Below are positions 33,732-43,512 of a DNA stretch of 61,575 nucleotides, in pieces. The position numbers and the translations under genes were made by a program. The notes beneath the pieces are model-generated. The model ran no database searches. It had not been told where the DNA came from and was given only the letters and a program-made list of their open reading frames with translations. Every line of letters starts with the position of its first letter. Position 1 is the first letter of the stretch. The DNA comes from an uncultured Bacteroidaceae bacterium (GTDB lineage Bacteria > Bacteroidota > Bacteroidia > Bacteroidales > Bacteroidaceae): positions 1-61,575 of the forward strand of contig CAKQRW010000012.1 of NCBI GenBank assembly GCA_934271655.1, given 5' to 3'.

Positions 33732-36170
33732 ATGAAAAAACTGTTCAGAAACATTATGCTGGCATTTGTGCCAGTGCTATGCGCCAATGCGCAGACATTG
33801 CGCTATGACCGTCCTGCCAAATACTTTGAGGAGTCGCTCGTCATAGGCAACGGTACGATGGGTGCTTGTGTCTATGGCGGCACAGAGACTGACCGCCTGT
33901 CGCTCAACGACATAACGTTGTGGACTGGTGAGCCGTGCAACATGAATGTATATTCTCCCGATGCCAACAAGTCGATACATTCCATCCGTGAGGCTCTCAG
34001 AAAGGGCGATTACCGCGAGGCCGACAGGCTGCAGCACGATGTGCAGGGGCACTTCTCGCAAAACTACCAGCCATTGGGGGAACTCCAGATACAGTATCTT
34101 GATGTCGAGGGCGATGTGTCCAACTACCAGCGCACTCTCGACATTGGCAATGCCACGGCGCGCACCATATACCATCGCGGCGCATACCAGTATGCCACAG
34201 AATACTTCGCCACCAATCCCGATTCGGGCCTGGTGATACGCATCACTACCGACAACCCGGCTGGCATCAGCGCGCGTTTCTCGCTCACATGTCAGTTGCG
34301 CGGACACATCACAGCCACAGGCTCCACCATCACCAACGACGGCTATGCCGGCTACGCTTCTCTGCCTTCATACTACAAAGCCAAGGAGAAGTTTGCGTAT
34401 GACGAGTCGCGAGGCATACATTTCCGCACTCTTGTCGACGTGAAGGCCGAACATGCCGAGGCTGATGGCAATGCTGTCGTGGTCAGAGGCTCCAAGTCTG
34501 TGACAGTCTATGTGGCCAATGCCACATCTTTCAACGGATATGACAAAGACCCTGTGAAGGAGGGACTGCCGTACAAGGCCATGGCTGAGTCGCGCCTGCA
34601 CAGGTTGCAGACCATGTCTTACGACAAGTTGCTCCTGCGCCACATAGATGACTACCGTGCCATCTACGACCGTGTGAAGCTCTCGCTCGGAGGCAAAGAG
34701 GACAACCGTCCTACCGATGTCATACTGCGTGAGTATATTGACGAGAAGGTCTTCAATCCATATTTGGAGGAACTCTATTTCCAGTTCGGACGCTACCTGC
34801 TCATCTCCTGCTCGCGCACTCCTGGTGTGCCGGCCAACCTCCAGGGACTGTGGAACGAGAGCATTCTGCCGCCATGGTCATGCAACTACACCTCAAATAT
34901 CAACCTTGAGGAAAACTACTGGGCGGCTGAGACAGCTGCCATGCCAGAGATGCACATGTCGTTGCTGTCTTATCTCAAGTCGCTCCAAGGCTCGGGCGAA
35001 CTGACAGCCAAGGCTTATTATGGCGTGGACAAGGGCTGGTGCCTGGCGCACAACACCGACATATGGGCCATGACATGTCCGGTAGGACTCCATACTGGCG
35101 GACCTCAATGGGCCAACTGGAATATGGGCGGAGCATGGGTGAGCACGCATATATGGGAACACTATGCCTTTTCGCTCGACAAGGCTTTTCTCGCTGAGTA
35201 TTATCCTGTGCTCAAAGGAGCGGCTGACTTCTGTCTGGGATGGCTCGTCTCTACCGCCAGCATGGGTGTGGACGGCAAGGAATATCTCATTACGGCCCCA
35301 TCCACATCGCCAGAGAATGTCTATGTCACTCCAGAGGGCTATCACGGCTGCACCTCCTATGGTGGCTTTGCCGACATAGCCATGATACGCGAATGCCTCG
35401 CTGACGCTGTGGCTGCGGCAAGGGTGCTTGGCAAGGACAAGGATTTCATAGCTGACGCCACTGACGCTCTGGCCAGGCTGCAGCCATACAAGATTGGCAA
35501 GAAGGGCAATCTGCAGGAGTGGTTCTATGATTGGGAGGATGAGGACATCCACCACCGCCACCAGAGCCATCTGTTCGGGATATATCCAGGACACAATGTG
35601 AACGACGGACTGAACAGCAAGGAGGCGATATGCCGCGCAGCCTCAAAGACTCTCGAACTAAAGGGTGACCAGACTACGGGATGGAGCACAGGCTGGAGAG
35701 TGAATCTGTATGCGCGCCTGCATGATGCCAAGAACGCTTATCATATATACCGCAAACTGCTGGGATACATCAGTCCTGACAAATATAGAGGGGCTGACGC
35801 AAGGCGCGGCGGTGGCACCTATCCTAATCTTCTTGACGCTCATTCGCCTTTCCAGATTGACGGCAACTTTGGCGGATGCGCTGGCGTGCTGGAGATGCTT
35901 GTGCAGAGTGACTGCACCATAGATGAAAAGGGCAAGGCTTCTGTATCCATGGAGCTTCTGCCTGCTGTGGCCGACAACTGGAAGACTGGCAGCGTGTCTG
36001 GCGTCAGGGTCCGCGGCGGATTGTCTGTCGATATGGGCTGGACTGATGGCAGGGTGGACAGGCTTGTCGTGACAGCCAAGAGGTCTTGCAGGGTGTCTGT
36101 CTCTCTCAATGGCACTACAATGCTTAAGAAACTGAAGAAGGGTAGAAACATTCTGCTTCCATCGAAATGA
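33732..36170 (+). CDS. secreted GH95 glycosidase (alpha-L-fucosidase/galactosidase type)
   Basis: 812-aa secreted enzyme with a signal peptide (MLAFVPVLCANAQ). The opening LRYDRPAKYFEESLVIGNGTMGACVYGG and LSLNDITLWTGEP is the GH95 signature. Further on are RYLLISCSRTPGVPANLQGLWNESILPPWSCNYTSNINLEENYW, AAMPEMHMSLLSYL, and the HRHQSHLFGIYPGH segment of the (alpha/alpha)6 domain. GH95 enzymes remove alpha-1,2-fucose or alpha-L-galactose. Which applies here is unknown. It lies in a row with GH106-like and GH31 genes, suggesting concerted attack on a branched glycan. Confidence 0.9.
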   Translation: MKKLFRNIMLAFVPVLCANAQTLRYDRPAKYFEESLVIGNGTMGACVYGGTETDRLSLNDITLWTGEPCNMNVYSPDANKSIHSIREALRKGDYREADRLQHDVQGHFSQNYQPLGELQIQYLDVEGDVSNYQRTLDIGNATARTIYHRGAYQYATEYFATNPDSGLVIRITTDNPAGISARFSLTCQLRGHITATGSTITNDGYAGYASLPSYYKAKEKFAYDESRGIHFRTLVDVKAEHAEADGNAVVVRGSKSVTVYVANATSFNGYDKDPVKEGLPYKAMAESRLHRLQTMSYDKLLLRHIDDYRAIYDRVKLSLGGKEDNRPTDVILREYIDEKVFNPYLEELYFQFGRYLLISCSRTPGVPANLQGLWNESILPPWSCNYTSNINLEENYWAAETAAMPEMHMSLLSYLKSLQGSGELTAKAYYGVDKGWCLAHNTDIWAMTCPVGLHTGGPQWANWNMGGAWVSTHIWEHYAFSLDKAFLAEYYPVLKGAADFCLGWLVSTASMGVDGKEYLITAPSTSPENVYVTPEGYHGCTSYGGFADIAMIRECLADAVAAARVLGKDKDFIADATDALARLQPYKIGKKGNLQEWFYDWEDEDIHHRHQSHLFGIYPGHNVNDGLNSKEAICRAASKTLELKGDQTTGWSTGWRVNLYARLHDAKNAYHIYRKLLGYISPDKYRGADARRGGGTYPNLLDAHSPFQIDGNFGGCAGVLEMLVQSDCTIDEKGKASVSMELLPAVADNWKTGSVSGVRVRGGLSVDMGWTDGRVDRLVVTAKRSCRVSVSLNGTTMLKKLKKGRNILLPSK

Positions 36171-36206
36171 TGTATGCCCGGCAAGTGAAAGGAATGTTTT
36201 GAATAC

Positions 36207-36240
36207 CTAATTATTAAAGCCACAATTATTAAAGCCACAG
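36207..36240. repeat. 17-bp direct repeat
   Basis: aattattaaagccaca occurs twice in a row just before the DUF3237 gene. Confidence 0.8.
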
Positions 36241-36253
36241 GAACAATAACCAG

Positions 36254-36787
36254 ATGAAGAAAGGTAAAGTAATGAAGGCGCTCGTGATGCTTGTGATGCT
36301 GCTGGCATCCGTTGCGGTGTCAGCCCAGGAGACGGCACAGCCCAAGTCTCCGGCTCCACAACTTGAGTTTGTAATGCAGCTGAACGTGTCTGTCGGAGAG
36401 GCTTATGCTGTGGGAGCGGTGCCACAAGGCCATCGTCAGATAATTCCCATCACGGGAGGCTCGTTTGCAGGGCCTCTCATCAGGGGAGAGGTTCTCAATG
36501 GAGGCGCAGACTATCAGCTGTCCACCGATGGGGGAGGGCGCACGCAGCTTGAGGCCATCTATTCCATACGCACGGATGATGGCGTGAACATACATGTGCG
36601 CAACATGGGCCTCATCTGCAATGGCAAGGATGCCCAGGGCAATGCCTCTTTCTATTTCCGTGCCGCGCCCAGGTTCGAGGCTCCGCTCGACAGCAAGTAT
36701 GCCTGGCTTAATGATGCCATCTATGTGTGCGTCCCGTCATTCGGTAAGACTGGGACTATCATTCTCGATGTGTGGAAGGTCAAGTGA
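36254..36787 (+). CDS. secreted DUF3237 family protein
   Basis: 177 aa with a signal peptide (MKALVMLVMLLASVAVSAQ). The mature part matches DUF3237: LEFVMQLNVSVGEAYAVGAVPQGHRQIIPITGGSFAGPLIRGEVLNGGADYQL and TQLEAIYSIRTDDGVNIHVRNMGLI. Its molecular function is not known to me. Being secreted and next to the glycosidases it may take part in the same breakdown, but this is only context. A hairpin lies downstream. Confidence 0.85.
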   Translation: MKKGKVMKALVMLVMLLASVAVSAQETAQPKSPAPQLEFVMQLNVSVGEAYAVGAVPQGHRQIIPITGGSFAGPLIRGEVLNGGADYQLSTDGGGRTQLEAIYSIRTDDGVNIHVRNMGLICNGKDAQGNASFYFRAAPRFEAPLDSKYAWLNDAIYVCVPSFGKTGTIILDVWKVK

Positions 36788-36806
36788 GCTTCTGGCGCAT
36801 GTGACG

Positions 36807-36845
36807 GACGAAAAGAGAAGCGTGCCGTGACATGCTTCTCGTCTT
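36807..36845 (+). terminator. hairpin after the DUF3237 gene
   Basis: gacgaaaagagaagc pairs with gcttctcgtc around a loop of about 13 bases, followed by a T/G-rich stretch. Confidence 0.5.
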
Positions 36846-37025
36846 GTGTGTGTGCACGATTATTCTCTTGCACACATGCCTCTCGTTTAGTACAGACATA
36901 ATATATTTATAGTCAAACAGAAGAGGAAAGAGAAAACACATACTTTAGTAATCAAACATGGAAGCATGAGATTCTCTCAAACCAATTCTGATGGACTGGA
37001 TATTAGCACAAAATATTTATAGCAA

Positions 37026-38897
37026 ATGAATCTTTATAAGAAAACGACAAAGGTGGGTGTCATGCTGCTCCTCCTGATGCTGTCATCGCTGAGCGTCATG
37101 GCGGCTCCTGCACGCCCCAAGGCTGTCACCGTAATTCAGCCCGACGGCACGAGCCTGACTTTCTTCATGCGTGGCGACGAGCTGGCCCATTGGATGCAGA
37201 CAGCCGACGGGGCACTTCTGATGCAGGGGGAGGACAAGGCCTACTACTATGCGGAGAGGAATGCCGATGGCTTGATGGTGTGCAGCGGCATGCTCGCGCA
37301 CAATCAGGCAGACCGCACGGAAGCAGAGCAGGCATCGGTCGAGGAACTCAAGGCTTTCTCGGCCCAGAGCATAGGCAATGTGTTGCAGGCAGCCAAGCCG
37401 CTACGGGCGCAGCAGCGCGCGCAGGTGGCAGAGTCGGCTCGCTCGGTCAGCCGCATAGACGGCATACGGGGGAAGAAGGTGACGGGCAAGATGAACGTGC
37501 TGGTCATCCTTGCTGAGTTTGCCGACAAGGGAATGTCTGTGGACAATCCGCAGAGCTTCTTCAGTGACCAGTACAACAAGAGTGGCTTCGACCTGTATGG
37601 CCACATGGGGTCTGTGCGTGATTATTTCCTTGACCAGAGCTATGGCCAGCTTGATGTGTCTTTCGATGTGGCAGGGCCTGTGAAGGTGTCCCAGAAGTAT
37701 TCTTATTATGGCAAGAACAATGCTTACGGCAGCGACAAGCATGCAGGGCAGATGATATGCGAGGCATGCAAGCTGGTGGACTCCGAGGTGGACTTCTCCA
37801 AATATGACAATGACGGCGATGGATATGTGGACCAGGTCTATGTGATATACGCCGGATATGATGAGGCTGAGGGCGGAGGAAGTGACTGCATATGGGGACA
37901 CCAGCACGACCTGTATACGCGCAAGAGGTATTACTCCGATGGCGATGGCATCATGCGGCTCGACGGGGTGAAGGTGAACAAGTATGCGTGCTCAAGCGAG
38001 TTGAGCGGTTACGAGGGCTATGTGCCTGAGCCTATAGGCACGTTCTGCCATGAGTTTAGCCATTGCCTCGGCTTGATGGACACGTATGATGTGGACTATT
38101 CTGGCTGTTTCGGCATGCAGGGGCTTGACTTGATGGCAAGCGGCATGTACAACGGGCCGCAGGCCATGGGTGAGGTGCCTTGTGGCTACACGGCCTATGA
38201 GAGATGGTATTTAGGATGGCTCGACCTGGTGGAGCTTGACAGTCCTGCCTGTGTGAGGAACATGCCGTCGCTCGATGACAAGCCTGTGGCGTATGTGATT
38301 CATAACGGCCGCACTCCTTCTGAGTTCTTCACTCTCGAAAACCGCCAGAACAGCGGCTGGTTCTCTTATGTGCTCAACTCGACAGCTTGCCATGGCATGC
38401 TCATCACTCACGTGGACTATGACGCTTCTGCATGGACGAACAATGAGATCAACAACACTAAGAACCATCAGCGCATGAGCTATGTGCCGGCCGATAATAA
38501 TTATGGCTCGCTGTATCAGTATAGCGGCTCGTACTATTATGATGTATCGGAGGATAACTATCGTGGCGATTTCTTTCCGGGATTGTATGACGTGACGGAG
38601 TTCACGGATGACAGCCATGCGTCATGTGGAGGCAAGCTGTTCAACCTCAACAGCGACGGCTCGCGCAGGTTGGGCAAGCCTGTCACAAACATATCGGAGG
38701 ACGGCGGACTGATTTCTTTCGACTGCAATGGCGGCGACAATAACTACGTCATTGATGGCATCTCTGGCGTGGCTTCCGTGTCGGAGGGTACGGCAACCTT
38801 CTTCGACGTGTCGGGTCACAGGGTGAAGAGCATGGCTGCACCAGGACTGTATGTGGTGAAGCAGGCCGGGACGGCACGGAAGGTGCTGGTGAAGTGA
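37026..38897 (+). CDS. secreted M6-type zinc metalloprotease
   Basis: 623 aa with a signal peptide (MLLLLMLSSLSVMAAPA). After a propeptide-like region (to about 145) the protease domain begins at KMNVLVILAEFADKGM. The zinc motif is H342-E-F-S-H346 in TFCHEFSHCLGLMD, with E343 as catalytic base and the M6-type continuation. The end, TATFFDVSGHRVKSMAAPGLYVVKQAG plus KVLVK, resembles the C-terminal sorting domain of type IX secretion. So it is probably exported to the surface and matures by propeptide removal. It resembles immune inhibitor A-like peptidases. A long A+T-rich leader precedes it. Confidence 0.88.
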   Translation: MNLYKKTTKVGVMLLLLMLSSLSVMAAPARPKAVTVIQPDGTSLTFFMRGDELAHWMQTADGALLMQGEDKAYYYAERNADGLMVCSGMLAHNQADRTEAEQASVEELKAFSAQSIGNVLQAAKPLRAQQRAQVAESARSVSRIDGIRGKKVTGKMNVLVILAEFADKGMSVDNPQSFFSDQYNKSGFDLYGHMGSVRDYFLDQSYGQLDVSFDVAGPVKVSQKYSYYGKNNAYGSDKHAGQMICEACKLVDSEVDFSKYDNDGDGYVDQVYVIYAGYDEAEGGGSDCIWGHQHDLYTRKRYYSDGDGIMRLDGVKVNKYACSSELSGYEGYVPEPIGTFCHEFSHCLGLMDTYDVDYSGCFGMQGLDLMASGMYNGPQAMGEVPCGYTAYERWYLGWLDLVELDSPACVRNMPSLDDKPVAYVIHNGRTPSEFFTLENRQNSGWFSYVLNSTACHGMLITHVDYDASAWTNNEINNTKNHQRMSYVPADNNYGSLYQYSGSYYYDVSEDNYRGDFFPGLYDVTEFTDDSHASCGGKLFNLNSDGSRRLGKPVTNISEDGGLISFDCNGGDNNYVIDGISGVASVSEGTATFFDVSGHRVKSMAAPGLYVVKQAGTARKVLVK

Positions 38898-39095
38898 AAG
38901 TCTCTGCCAATCTTGTTTGACGCAGACATGGTGATCAACGAAAGGCAGCAAGCTGTTTCGTCTCTTTGGCCCTTTCTGCTTCTTTGTCTCTTGTCGCTTC
39001 TGTCCCTGCTTGTACTGATGGCATAGAGCAGCTTCCTGTGCAATGAGCTGGCAGCCGTATGCTTTGTGCATGGCTACCCTATGCTTTGTGCATGT

Positions 39096-40013
39096 TTATC
39101 CGGCAAAAGCTTTTCCCTGGAAAGTGTTCCTTGCAGCCATGCGCTTCTTGATGCGTTCCACCAGCTCGAAATTCTTCAGTCCCCACCCTTTAGTGGCAAG
39201 CAGGCTTGCGGGCGACTGTGAGGCGAATCGCTCCAATATGATGTCAGGCCTGAGGCGCTCCACGAAGTCTATTGCCAGGTCGATGTACTCGTCTGCCGTG
39301 AAAAGGTGAAAGTCGGATGGATTGGAAGCGTATTCCTCTGCCATCCGTGTGCCCTTGATGAGCTGGAGCTGGTGCAGCTTGAGCATGGTGATGGGCATCT
39401 CCGACAGGATGGCGGCCTCGGCAAGCATGGCTTGCCGACTCTCGCCGGGCAGTCCGAGGATGATGTGCCCTCCCGTCCTTATCCCACGCTCTGCTGTGCG
39501 GGTGATGGCGTCGATGGTCTGCGCATGAGTGTGGCCACGGTTGATGCGAGTGAGAGTTGAGTCGTAGACAGACTCTATGCCGTATTCCACAAGCAGGAAG
39601 GTGCGGTGGTTAAGCTCTTCGAGGTAGTCGAGCAGAGCGTCGGGCATGCAGTCGGGGCGTGTGCCTATCACCAGGCCGATGACACCTGGCACGCGCAGTG
39701 CTTCCTCATACTTGGCGCGCAGGTCGCTTATGGGGCCATGCGTGTTGGTGTATGCCTGGAAATAGGCGAGATACTTCATCTCAGGATATTTGTGCGCGAA
39801 GAAAGCCTTGCCCTCTTCCAACTGCTGCGTTACGCTCTTTCCGCTTTCGCAGTATTCAGGATTGAAAGTCTGGTTGTTGCAGTAGGTGCAGCCGCCTGTG
39901 CCGATGCTGCCGTCGCGGTTGGGGCATGTGAAGCCGGCGTTGAGAGAAATCTTCTGCGCCTTCACTCCAAGCTGCGACTTGAGCCATGGCCCGTATTCGT
40001 TGTAAAGTGGCAT
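39096..40013 (-). CDS. YhcC-family radical SAM protein
   Basis: 305-aa cytoplasmic radical SAM protein of the TIGR01212/YhcC type. The cluster cysteines lie in FTCPNRDGSIGTGGCTYCNN near residues 28-46. Family blocks include YFQAYTNTHG, GLVIGTRPDCMPD, FLLVEYGIESVYD, RGIRTGGHIILGLPGE and MLKLHQLQLIKGTRMAEEY. The reaction is not firmly established for the family. It is on the minus strand, convergent with the M6 gene and divergent from the ribosomal-protein operon. Confidence 0.9.
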   Translation of the reverse strand: MPLYNEYGPWLKSQLGVKAQKISLNAGFTCPNRDGSIGTGGCTYCNNQTFNPEYCESGKSVTQQLEEGKAFFAHKYPEMKYLAYFQAYTNTHGPISDLRAKYEEALRVPGVIGLVIGTRPDCMPDALLDYLEELNHRTFLLVEYGIESVYDSTLTRINRGHTHAQTIDAITRTAERGIRTGGHIILGLPGESRQAMLAEAAILSEMPITMLKLHQLQLIKGTRMAEEYASNPSDFHLFTADEYIDLAIDFVERLRPDIILERFASQSPASLLATKGWGLKNFELVERIKKRMAARNTFQGKAFAG

Positions 40014-40103
40014 ATTGAAAACTATAATATTCAGTCTTTTGGGTCAAATGATGACGCAAAAATAGTTAAAATAATCGGAATGCCAAAAAAAAAGAGGCAA
40101 TCC

Positions 40104-40134
40104 TTTGCTGTTTGGTGAAAAAGTTGTACCTTTG
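40104..40134 (+). promoter_or_regulatory. promoter of the rplM operon
   Basis: TTTG (40104-40107), 19 bp, then TACCTTTG (40127-40134): a near-perfect Bacteroidetes housekeeping promoter. Transcription should begin near 40141, leaving a leader of about 195 nt. Confidence 0.8.
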
Positions 40135-40140
40135 CACGCT

Positions 40141-40337
40141 GTTTAGAAGGCGAGGCTGAATAAGCTGAACCCTCTGGCTCTGTGTGGATAGCACAATCCT
40201 CATAACCTGGGAGTGCGGTCCGTGAAACGCAGAAAACCCAAAGGGACTTTGCTTCCCAATGGGCACAGTACGTCAGTCGGCTATGGGCTGCGCTGGCAGC
40301 GAACACACATTATTAATTAAAACCAAAAGGTTAACAA
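40141..40337 (+). promoter_or_regulatory. long structured leader of rplM-rpsI (candidate autoregulatory element)
   Basis: About 195 nt between the promoter and the rplM start with several pairable segments (ggctgaataagctgaacc, cataacctgggagtgcgg, gggctgcgctggcagcg). Ribosomal-protein leaders often bind their own product. I cannot assign this one to a known class by eye. Confidence 0.4.
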
Positions 40338-40799
40338 ATGCAATCAAACAGTTTTAAGACAAGCTACATCACACCAGAGGCTGCTAACAAGCAGTGGGTC
40401 GTTGTGGATGCTGCAGGCCAGACTCTCGGTCGCCTCGCATCTAAGGTAGCTAAGGTACTTCGCGGTAAGTACAAGCCAGTTTTCACTCCAAACATGGACT
40501 GTGGAGACAACGTAATTCTTATCAACGCAAACCAGATCAAGGTTTCGGGTGCAAAGGAAAGCCAGAAGATCTACATCACTTTCTCTGGTTATCCAGGCGG
40601 TCAGCACAAGGCTACTTATGCTGAGATGATCAAGCGTCCAAACGGTTATGAGAAGGTGGTTCGCCACGCTGTGAAGGGCATGCTTCCAAAGGGCATCCTC
40701 GGCAGCAAGCTTCTCCGCAACCTCTACATTTTCGAAGGCGCAGAGCACGACAAGCAGGCTCAGCAGCCAACAACACTTGATATCAACACCCTCAAATAA
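40338..40799 (+). CDS. rplM: ribosomal protein L13
   Basis: 153-aa large-subunit protein. The family core VVVDAAGQTLGRLASKVAKVLRGKYKPVFTPNMDCGDNVILINA is clear, followed by KGMLPKGILGSKLLRNLYIFEGAEHDKQAQQP. It is the first gene of the rplM-rpsI pair, 11 bp before rpsI, with a strong promoter and long leader. Codon use is strongly biased, as expected for a highly expressed gene, and differs from the polysaccharide region. Confidence 0.98.
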   Translation: MQSNSFKTSYITPEAANKQWVVVDAAGQTLGRLASKVAKVLRGKYKPVFTPNMDCGDNVILINANQIKVSGAKESQKIYITFSGYPGGQHKATYAEMIKRPNGYEKVVRHAVKGMLPKGILGSKLLRNLYIFEGAEHDKQAQQPTTLDINTLK

Positions 40800-40810
40800 G
40801 AATAAGGTAT

Positions 40811-41203
40811 ATGGCAGTTAATTATATCCACGCAATCGGCCGCCGCAAGAGCGCCATTGCACGCGTGTACCTTACTGAAGGTACAGGAGAAATCGTTATC
40901 AACAAGCGCAACCTCGCAGACTACTTCCCATCAGAGCTCGTGCAGTTTGTGGTTAAGCAGCCTCTCAACCTTCTCGGCGTGGCTGAGAAGTACAACATCA
41001 AGGCTACTCTCTGCGGTGGTGGCTACACAGGCCAGAGCCAGGCTCTCCGTCTCGCTATCGCCCGCGCTCTCGTCAAGATCAACGAGGAAGATAAGAAGGC
41101 TCTCCGCGCAGAAGGCTTCATCACTCGCGACTCTCGCTCTGTCGAGCGTAAGAAGCCAGGTCAGCCAAAGGCACGCCGTCGCTTCCAGTTCTCTAAGCGC
41201 TAA
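40811..41203 (+). CDS. rpsI: ribosomal protein S9
   Basis: 130-aa small-subunit protein. IHAIGRRKSAIARVYLTEGTGEIVINKR opens the chain, GGGYTGQSQALRLAIARAL is in the middle, and the conserved basic tail KKPGQPKARRRFQFSKR reaches the decoding region of the 30S subunit. It follows rplM by 11 bp in the usual bacterial order. A 263-bp spacer separates it from rpsB. Confidence 0.98.
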   Translation: MAVNYIHAIGRRKSAIARVYLTEGTGEIVINKRNLADYFPSELVQFVVKQPLNLLGVAEKYNIKATLCGGGYTGQSQALRLAIARALVKINEEDKKALRAEGFITRDSRSVERKKPGQPKARRRFQFSKR

Positions 41204-41466
41204 AAGAAGCATAACGCCTTTCACGCATGTTGCCATGCTGCCCCTGCGGACGGCATGGCTGTGTGTGAAGACGCCAAGCGGTGCGGCGGTGGCGTGATGC
41301 CAGCTGTCAGCACTTCAGATAGCCGTTTAGTATCTAAACTCGCAGGATCCGCCCTGGCGGACAGTTCCGCACCATGCCGTGTGGGGCAGGCCGCATGAGG
41401 AAAGGCTACTTGCAAGTTGGTTAACTATAATATTAACTCACAAAGAAAGTAAACAAACAATTCATT
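41204..41466 (+). promoter_or_regulatory. structured rpsI-rpsB spacer (candidate rpsB leader)
   Basis: 263 nt with no gene. It contains a stem tccgccctggcgga and other complementary G+C-rich stretches (gcatgttgccatgctgcc, cggcatggctgtgtg). It may be an S2-responsive leader. No TAnnTTTG box was found, so rpsB may depend on the upstream promoter. Confidence 0.4.
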
Positions 41467-42240
41467 ATGGCAAGAACAAATTTTGACTCTCTTCTCGCAG
41501 CAGGTGCACACTTCGGTCACCTCAAGCGCAAGTGGAACCCAGCTATGGCTCCTTACATCTTCATGGAGCGCAATGGCATTCATATCATCGACCTTCACAA
41601 GACAGTGGCAAAGGTAGACCAGGCTGCTGAGGCTCTCAAGCAGGTGGCTAAGAGCGGCAAGCGCATCCTTTTCGTCGCTACTAAGAAGCAGGCTAAGGAA
41701 ATCGTAGCTGAGAAGGCAGCTTCTGTAGGCATGCCTTACGTTATCGAGCGCTGGCCAGGTGGTATGCTCACAAACTTCCCAACAATCCGCAAGGCTGTGA
41801 AGAAGATGGCCAATATCGACAAGCTCTTGAACGACGGTACATACGATAAGCTCTCTAAGCGTGAGAACCTCCAGATTCGCCGCAAGCGCGCTAAGCTTGA
41901 GAAGAACCTCGGCTCTATCGCTGACCTTACTCGTCTCCCATCAGCACTCTTCATCGTTGACGTGATGAAGGAGCACATCGCTGTGAGCGAGGCTAATCGT
42001 CTGGGCATTCCAGTGTTCGCTATCGTCGACACTAACTCAGATCCACGCGACATCGATTATGTTATCCCAGCTAACGACGACGCAACAAAGTCTATCGAGG
42101 TGATCCTCGACGCTGTTTGCGGCGCTATCAGCGAGGGTCTCGAGGAGCGTAAGGCTGAGAAGGTTGACATGGAGGCTGCTGGCGAGGCTAAGTCTGCAAA
42201 GAAGGCTGAAGCTGAGACTGAGGCACCTGCAGCAGAGTAA
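41467..42240 (+). CDS. rpsB: ribosomal protein S2
   Basis: 257-aa small-subunit protein. Landmarks: FDSLLAAGAHFGHLKRKWNPAMAPYIF, GKRILFVATKKQAKEIV, ERWPGGMLTNFPTIRKAVKKM and DVMKEHIAVSEANRLGIPVFAIVDTNSDP. A low-complexity Ala/Glu-rich tail of about 30 residues (SAKKAEAETEAPAAE) extends beyond the core, as in many Bacteroidales. It is followed by tsf 63 bp later, the common rpsB-tsf order. Confidence 0.98.
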   Translation: MARTNFDSLLAAGAHFGHLKRKWNPAMAPYIFMERNGIHIIDLHKTVAKVDQAAEALKQVAKSGKRILFVATKKQAKEIVAEKAASVGMPYVIERWPGGMLTNFPTIRKAVKKMANIDKLLNDGTYDKLSKRENLQIRRKRAKLEKNLGSIADLTRLPSALFIVDVMKEHIAVSEANRLGIPVFAIVDTNSDPRDIDYVIPANDDATKSIEVILDAVCGAISEGLEERKAEKVDMEAAGEAKSAKKAEAETEAPAAE

Positions 42241-42303
42241 TGTGCTCTGTGGCATGAGAACCGAACATGTTTGTCGAAAAACAATTTAAACAATAAAACA
42301 ATT

Positions 42304-43296
42304 ATGGCAATTACTATAAAGGAAATCAACGAGCTTCGCAAGAAGACTCAGGCTGGTCTCATGGACTGCAAGAAGGCTCTCACAGAGGCTGAAGGCGACA
42401 TGGAGGCAGCTATGGAAATCCTTCGCAAGAAGGGTCAGCTTGTTGCTGCAAAGCGTTCAGACCGTGAGGCAGCAGAAGGCTGCGTGCTCGCTAAGGTCAA
42501 TGGCAATTATGGCGCGATGGTAGCTCTCAAGTGTGAGACTGACTTCGTTGCTAAGAACGAGGATTTCGTGGCTCTCGCAAACAAGATCATCGACGCTATC
42601 GCAGCTGCGAAGTGCAAGAGCATGGACGAGGTCAACGCTCTTACTATCGACGGTGAGGGCATTCAGGCTGCTATCACTAACCGCTCAGGTGTCACTGGCG
42701 AGAAGATGGAGCTTGACGGCTTTGCTTATGTTGAGGGTGAGGATGTCATCGCTTACAACCACATGAACCAGAACTTCCTTTGCGCTCTCGTTGTCCTCAA
42801 CAAGAAGGGCTATGACGAGGCTGGCAAGGGCGTGGCTATGCAGGTTGCAGCTATGTCGCCAGTGGCTCTTGACGAGGCTGGCGTGTCTCAGGAGGTTAAG
42901 GACCATGAGACAAAGAATGCCATTGAGAAGGCTAAGCAGAACCAGATTGCTAAGGCTGTGGAGAACGCTCTCAAGAAGGCTGGCATCAACCCAGCTCACG
43001 TCGACTCTGAGGAGCACATCGAGTCTAACACAGCTAAGGGCTGGATCACAGCTGAGGACGCTGCCAAGGCTCGTGAGATAAAGTCTACAGTAGCTGCTGA
43101 GGCTGAGGCTAAGCTGAACCCACAGATGATTGAGAACATTGCTAAGGGTATGGTCAACAAGTTCTACAAGGAGAACTGTCTGCTCGACCAGGCTTATATC
43201 GATGACAACAAGATTTCTGTAGCTCAGTATCTCAAGAACATCGACAAGGATCTTACTGTCACTGACTTCAAGCGTTACACTCTCCGTGCTGAGTAA
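42304..43296 (+). CDS. tsf: translation elongation factor Ts
   Basis: 330 aa from ATG 42304. Guanine-nucleotide exchange factor for EF-Tu. The N-terminal UBA-like domain ITIKEINELRKKTQAGLMDCKKALTEAEGDMEAAMEILRKKG and CETDFVAKNEDF are diagnostic; a later MQVAAMSPVALDEAGV block is also typical. The open frame extends 33 bp upstream to ATG 42271, but 42304 begins the conserved domain. A clear terminator follows. Confidence 0.97.
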   Translation: MAITIKEINELRKKTQAGLMDCKKALTEAEGDMEAAMEILRKKGQLVAAKRSDREAAEGCVLAKVNGNYGAMVALKCETDFVAKNEDFVALANKIIDAIAAAKCKSMDEVNALTIDGEGIQAAITNRSGVTGEKMELDGFAYVEGEDVIAYNHMNQNFLCALVVLNKKGYDEAGKGVAMQVAAMSPVALDEAGVSQEVKDHETKNAIEKAKQNQIAKAVENALKKAGINPAHVDSEEHIESNTAKGWITAEDAAKAREIKSTVAAEAEAKLNPQMIENIAKGMVNKFYKENCLLDQAYIDDNKISVAQYLKNIDKDLTVTDFKRYTLRAE

Positions 43297-43341
43297 TCAG
43301 CGCTGGTGCCGCTAAGGCTTACAGTAATGATAAAATATGCA

Positions 43342-43377
43342 GGCGCATCGGTAGCAATACCGGTGCGCCTTTTTTAT
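43342..43377 (+). terminator. rho-independent terminator after tsf
   Basis: ggcgcatcggtagc pairs with accggtgcgcc, followed directly by six T. Confidence 0.92.
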
Positions 43378-43512
43378 TGGCTGCTTTGCTGTTTGGCTAA
43401 TTCTGTAAATCAGTAAAAAGCACCTTTATGATGCCTTTTTCGTGGGCTGTTGGTGCTAAAAAGCATCGTGTGGACATGTGGTGGCTGCAAGAAGGTGGCA
43501 ACAGAGCATCCC

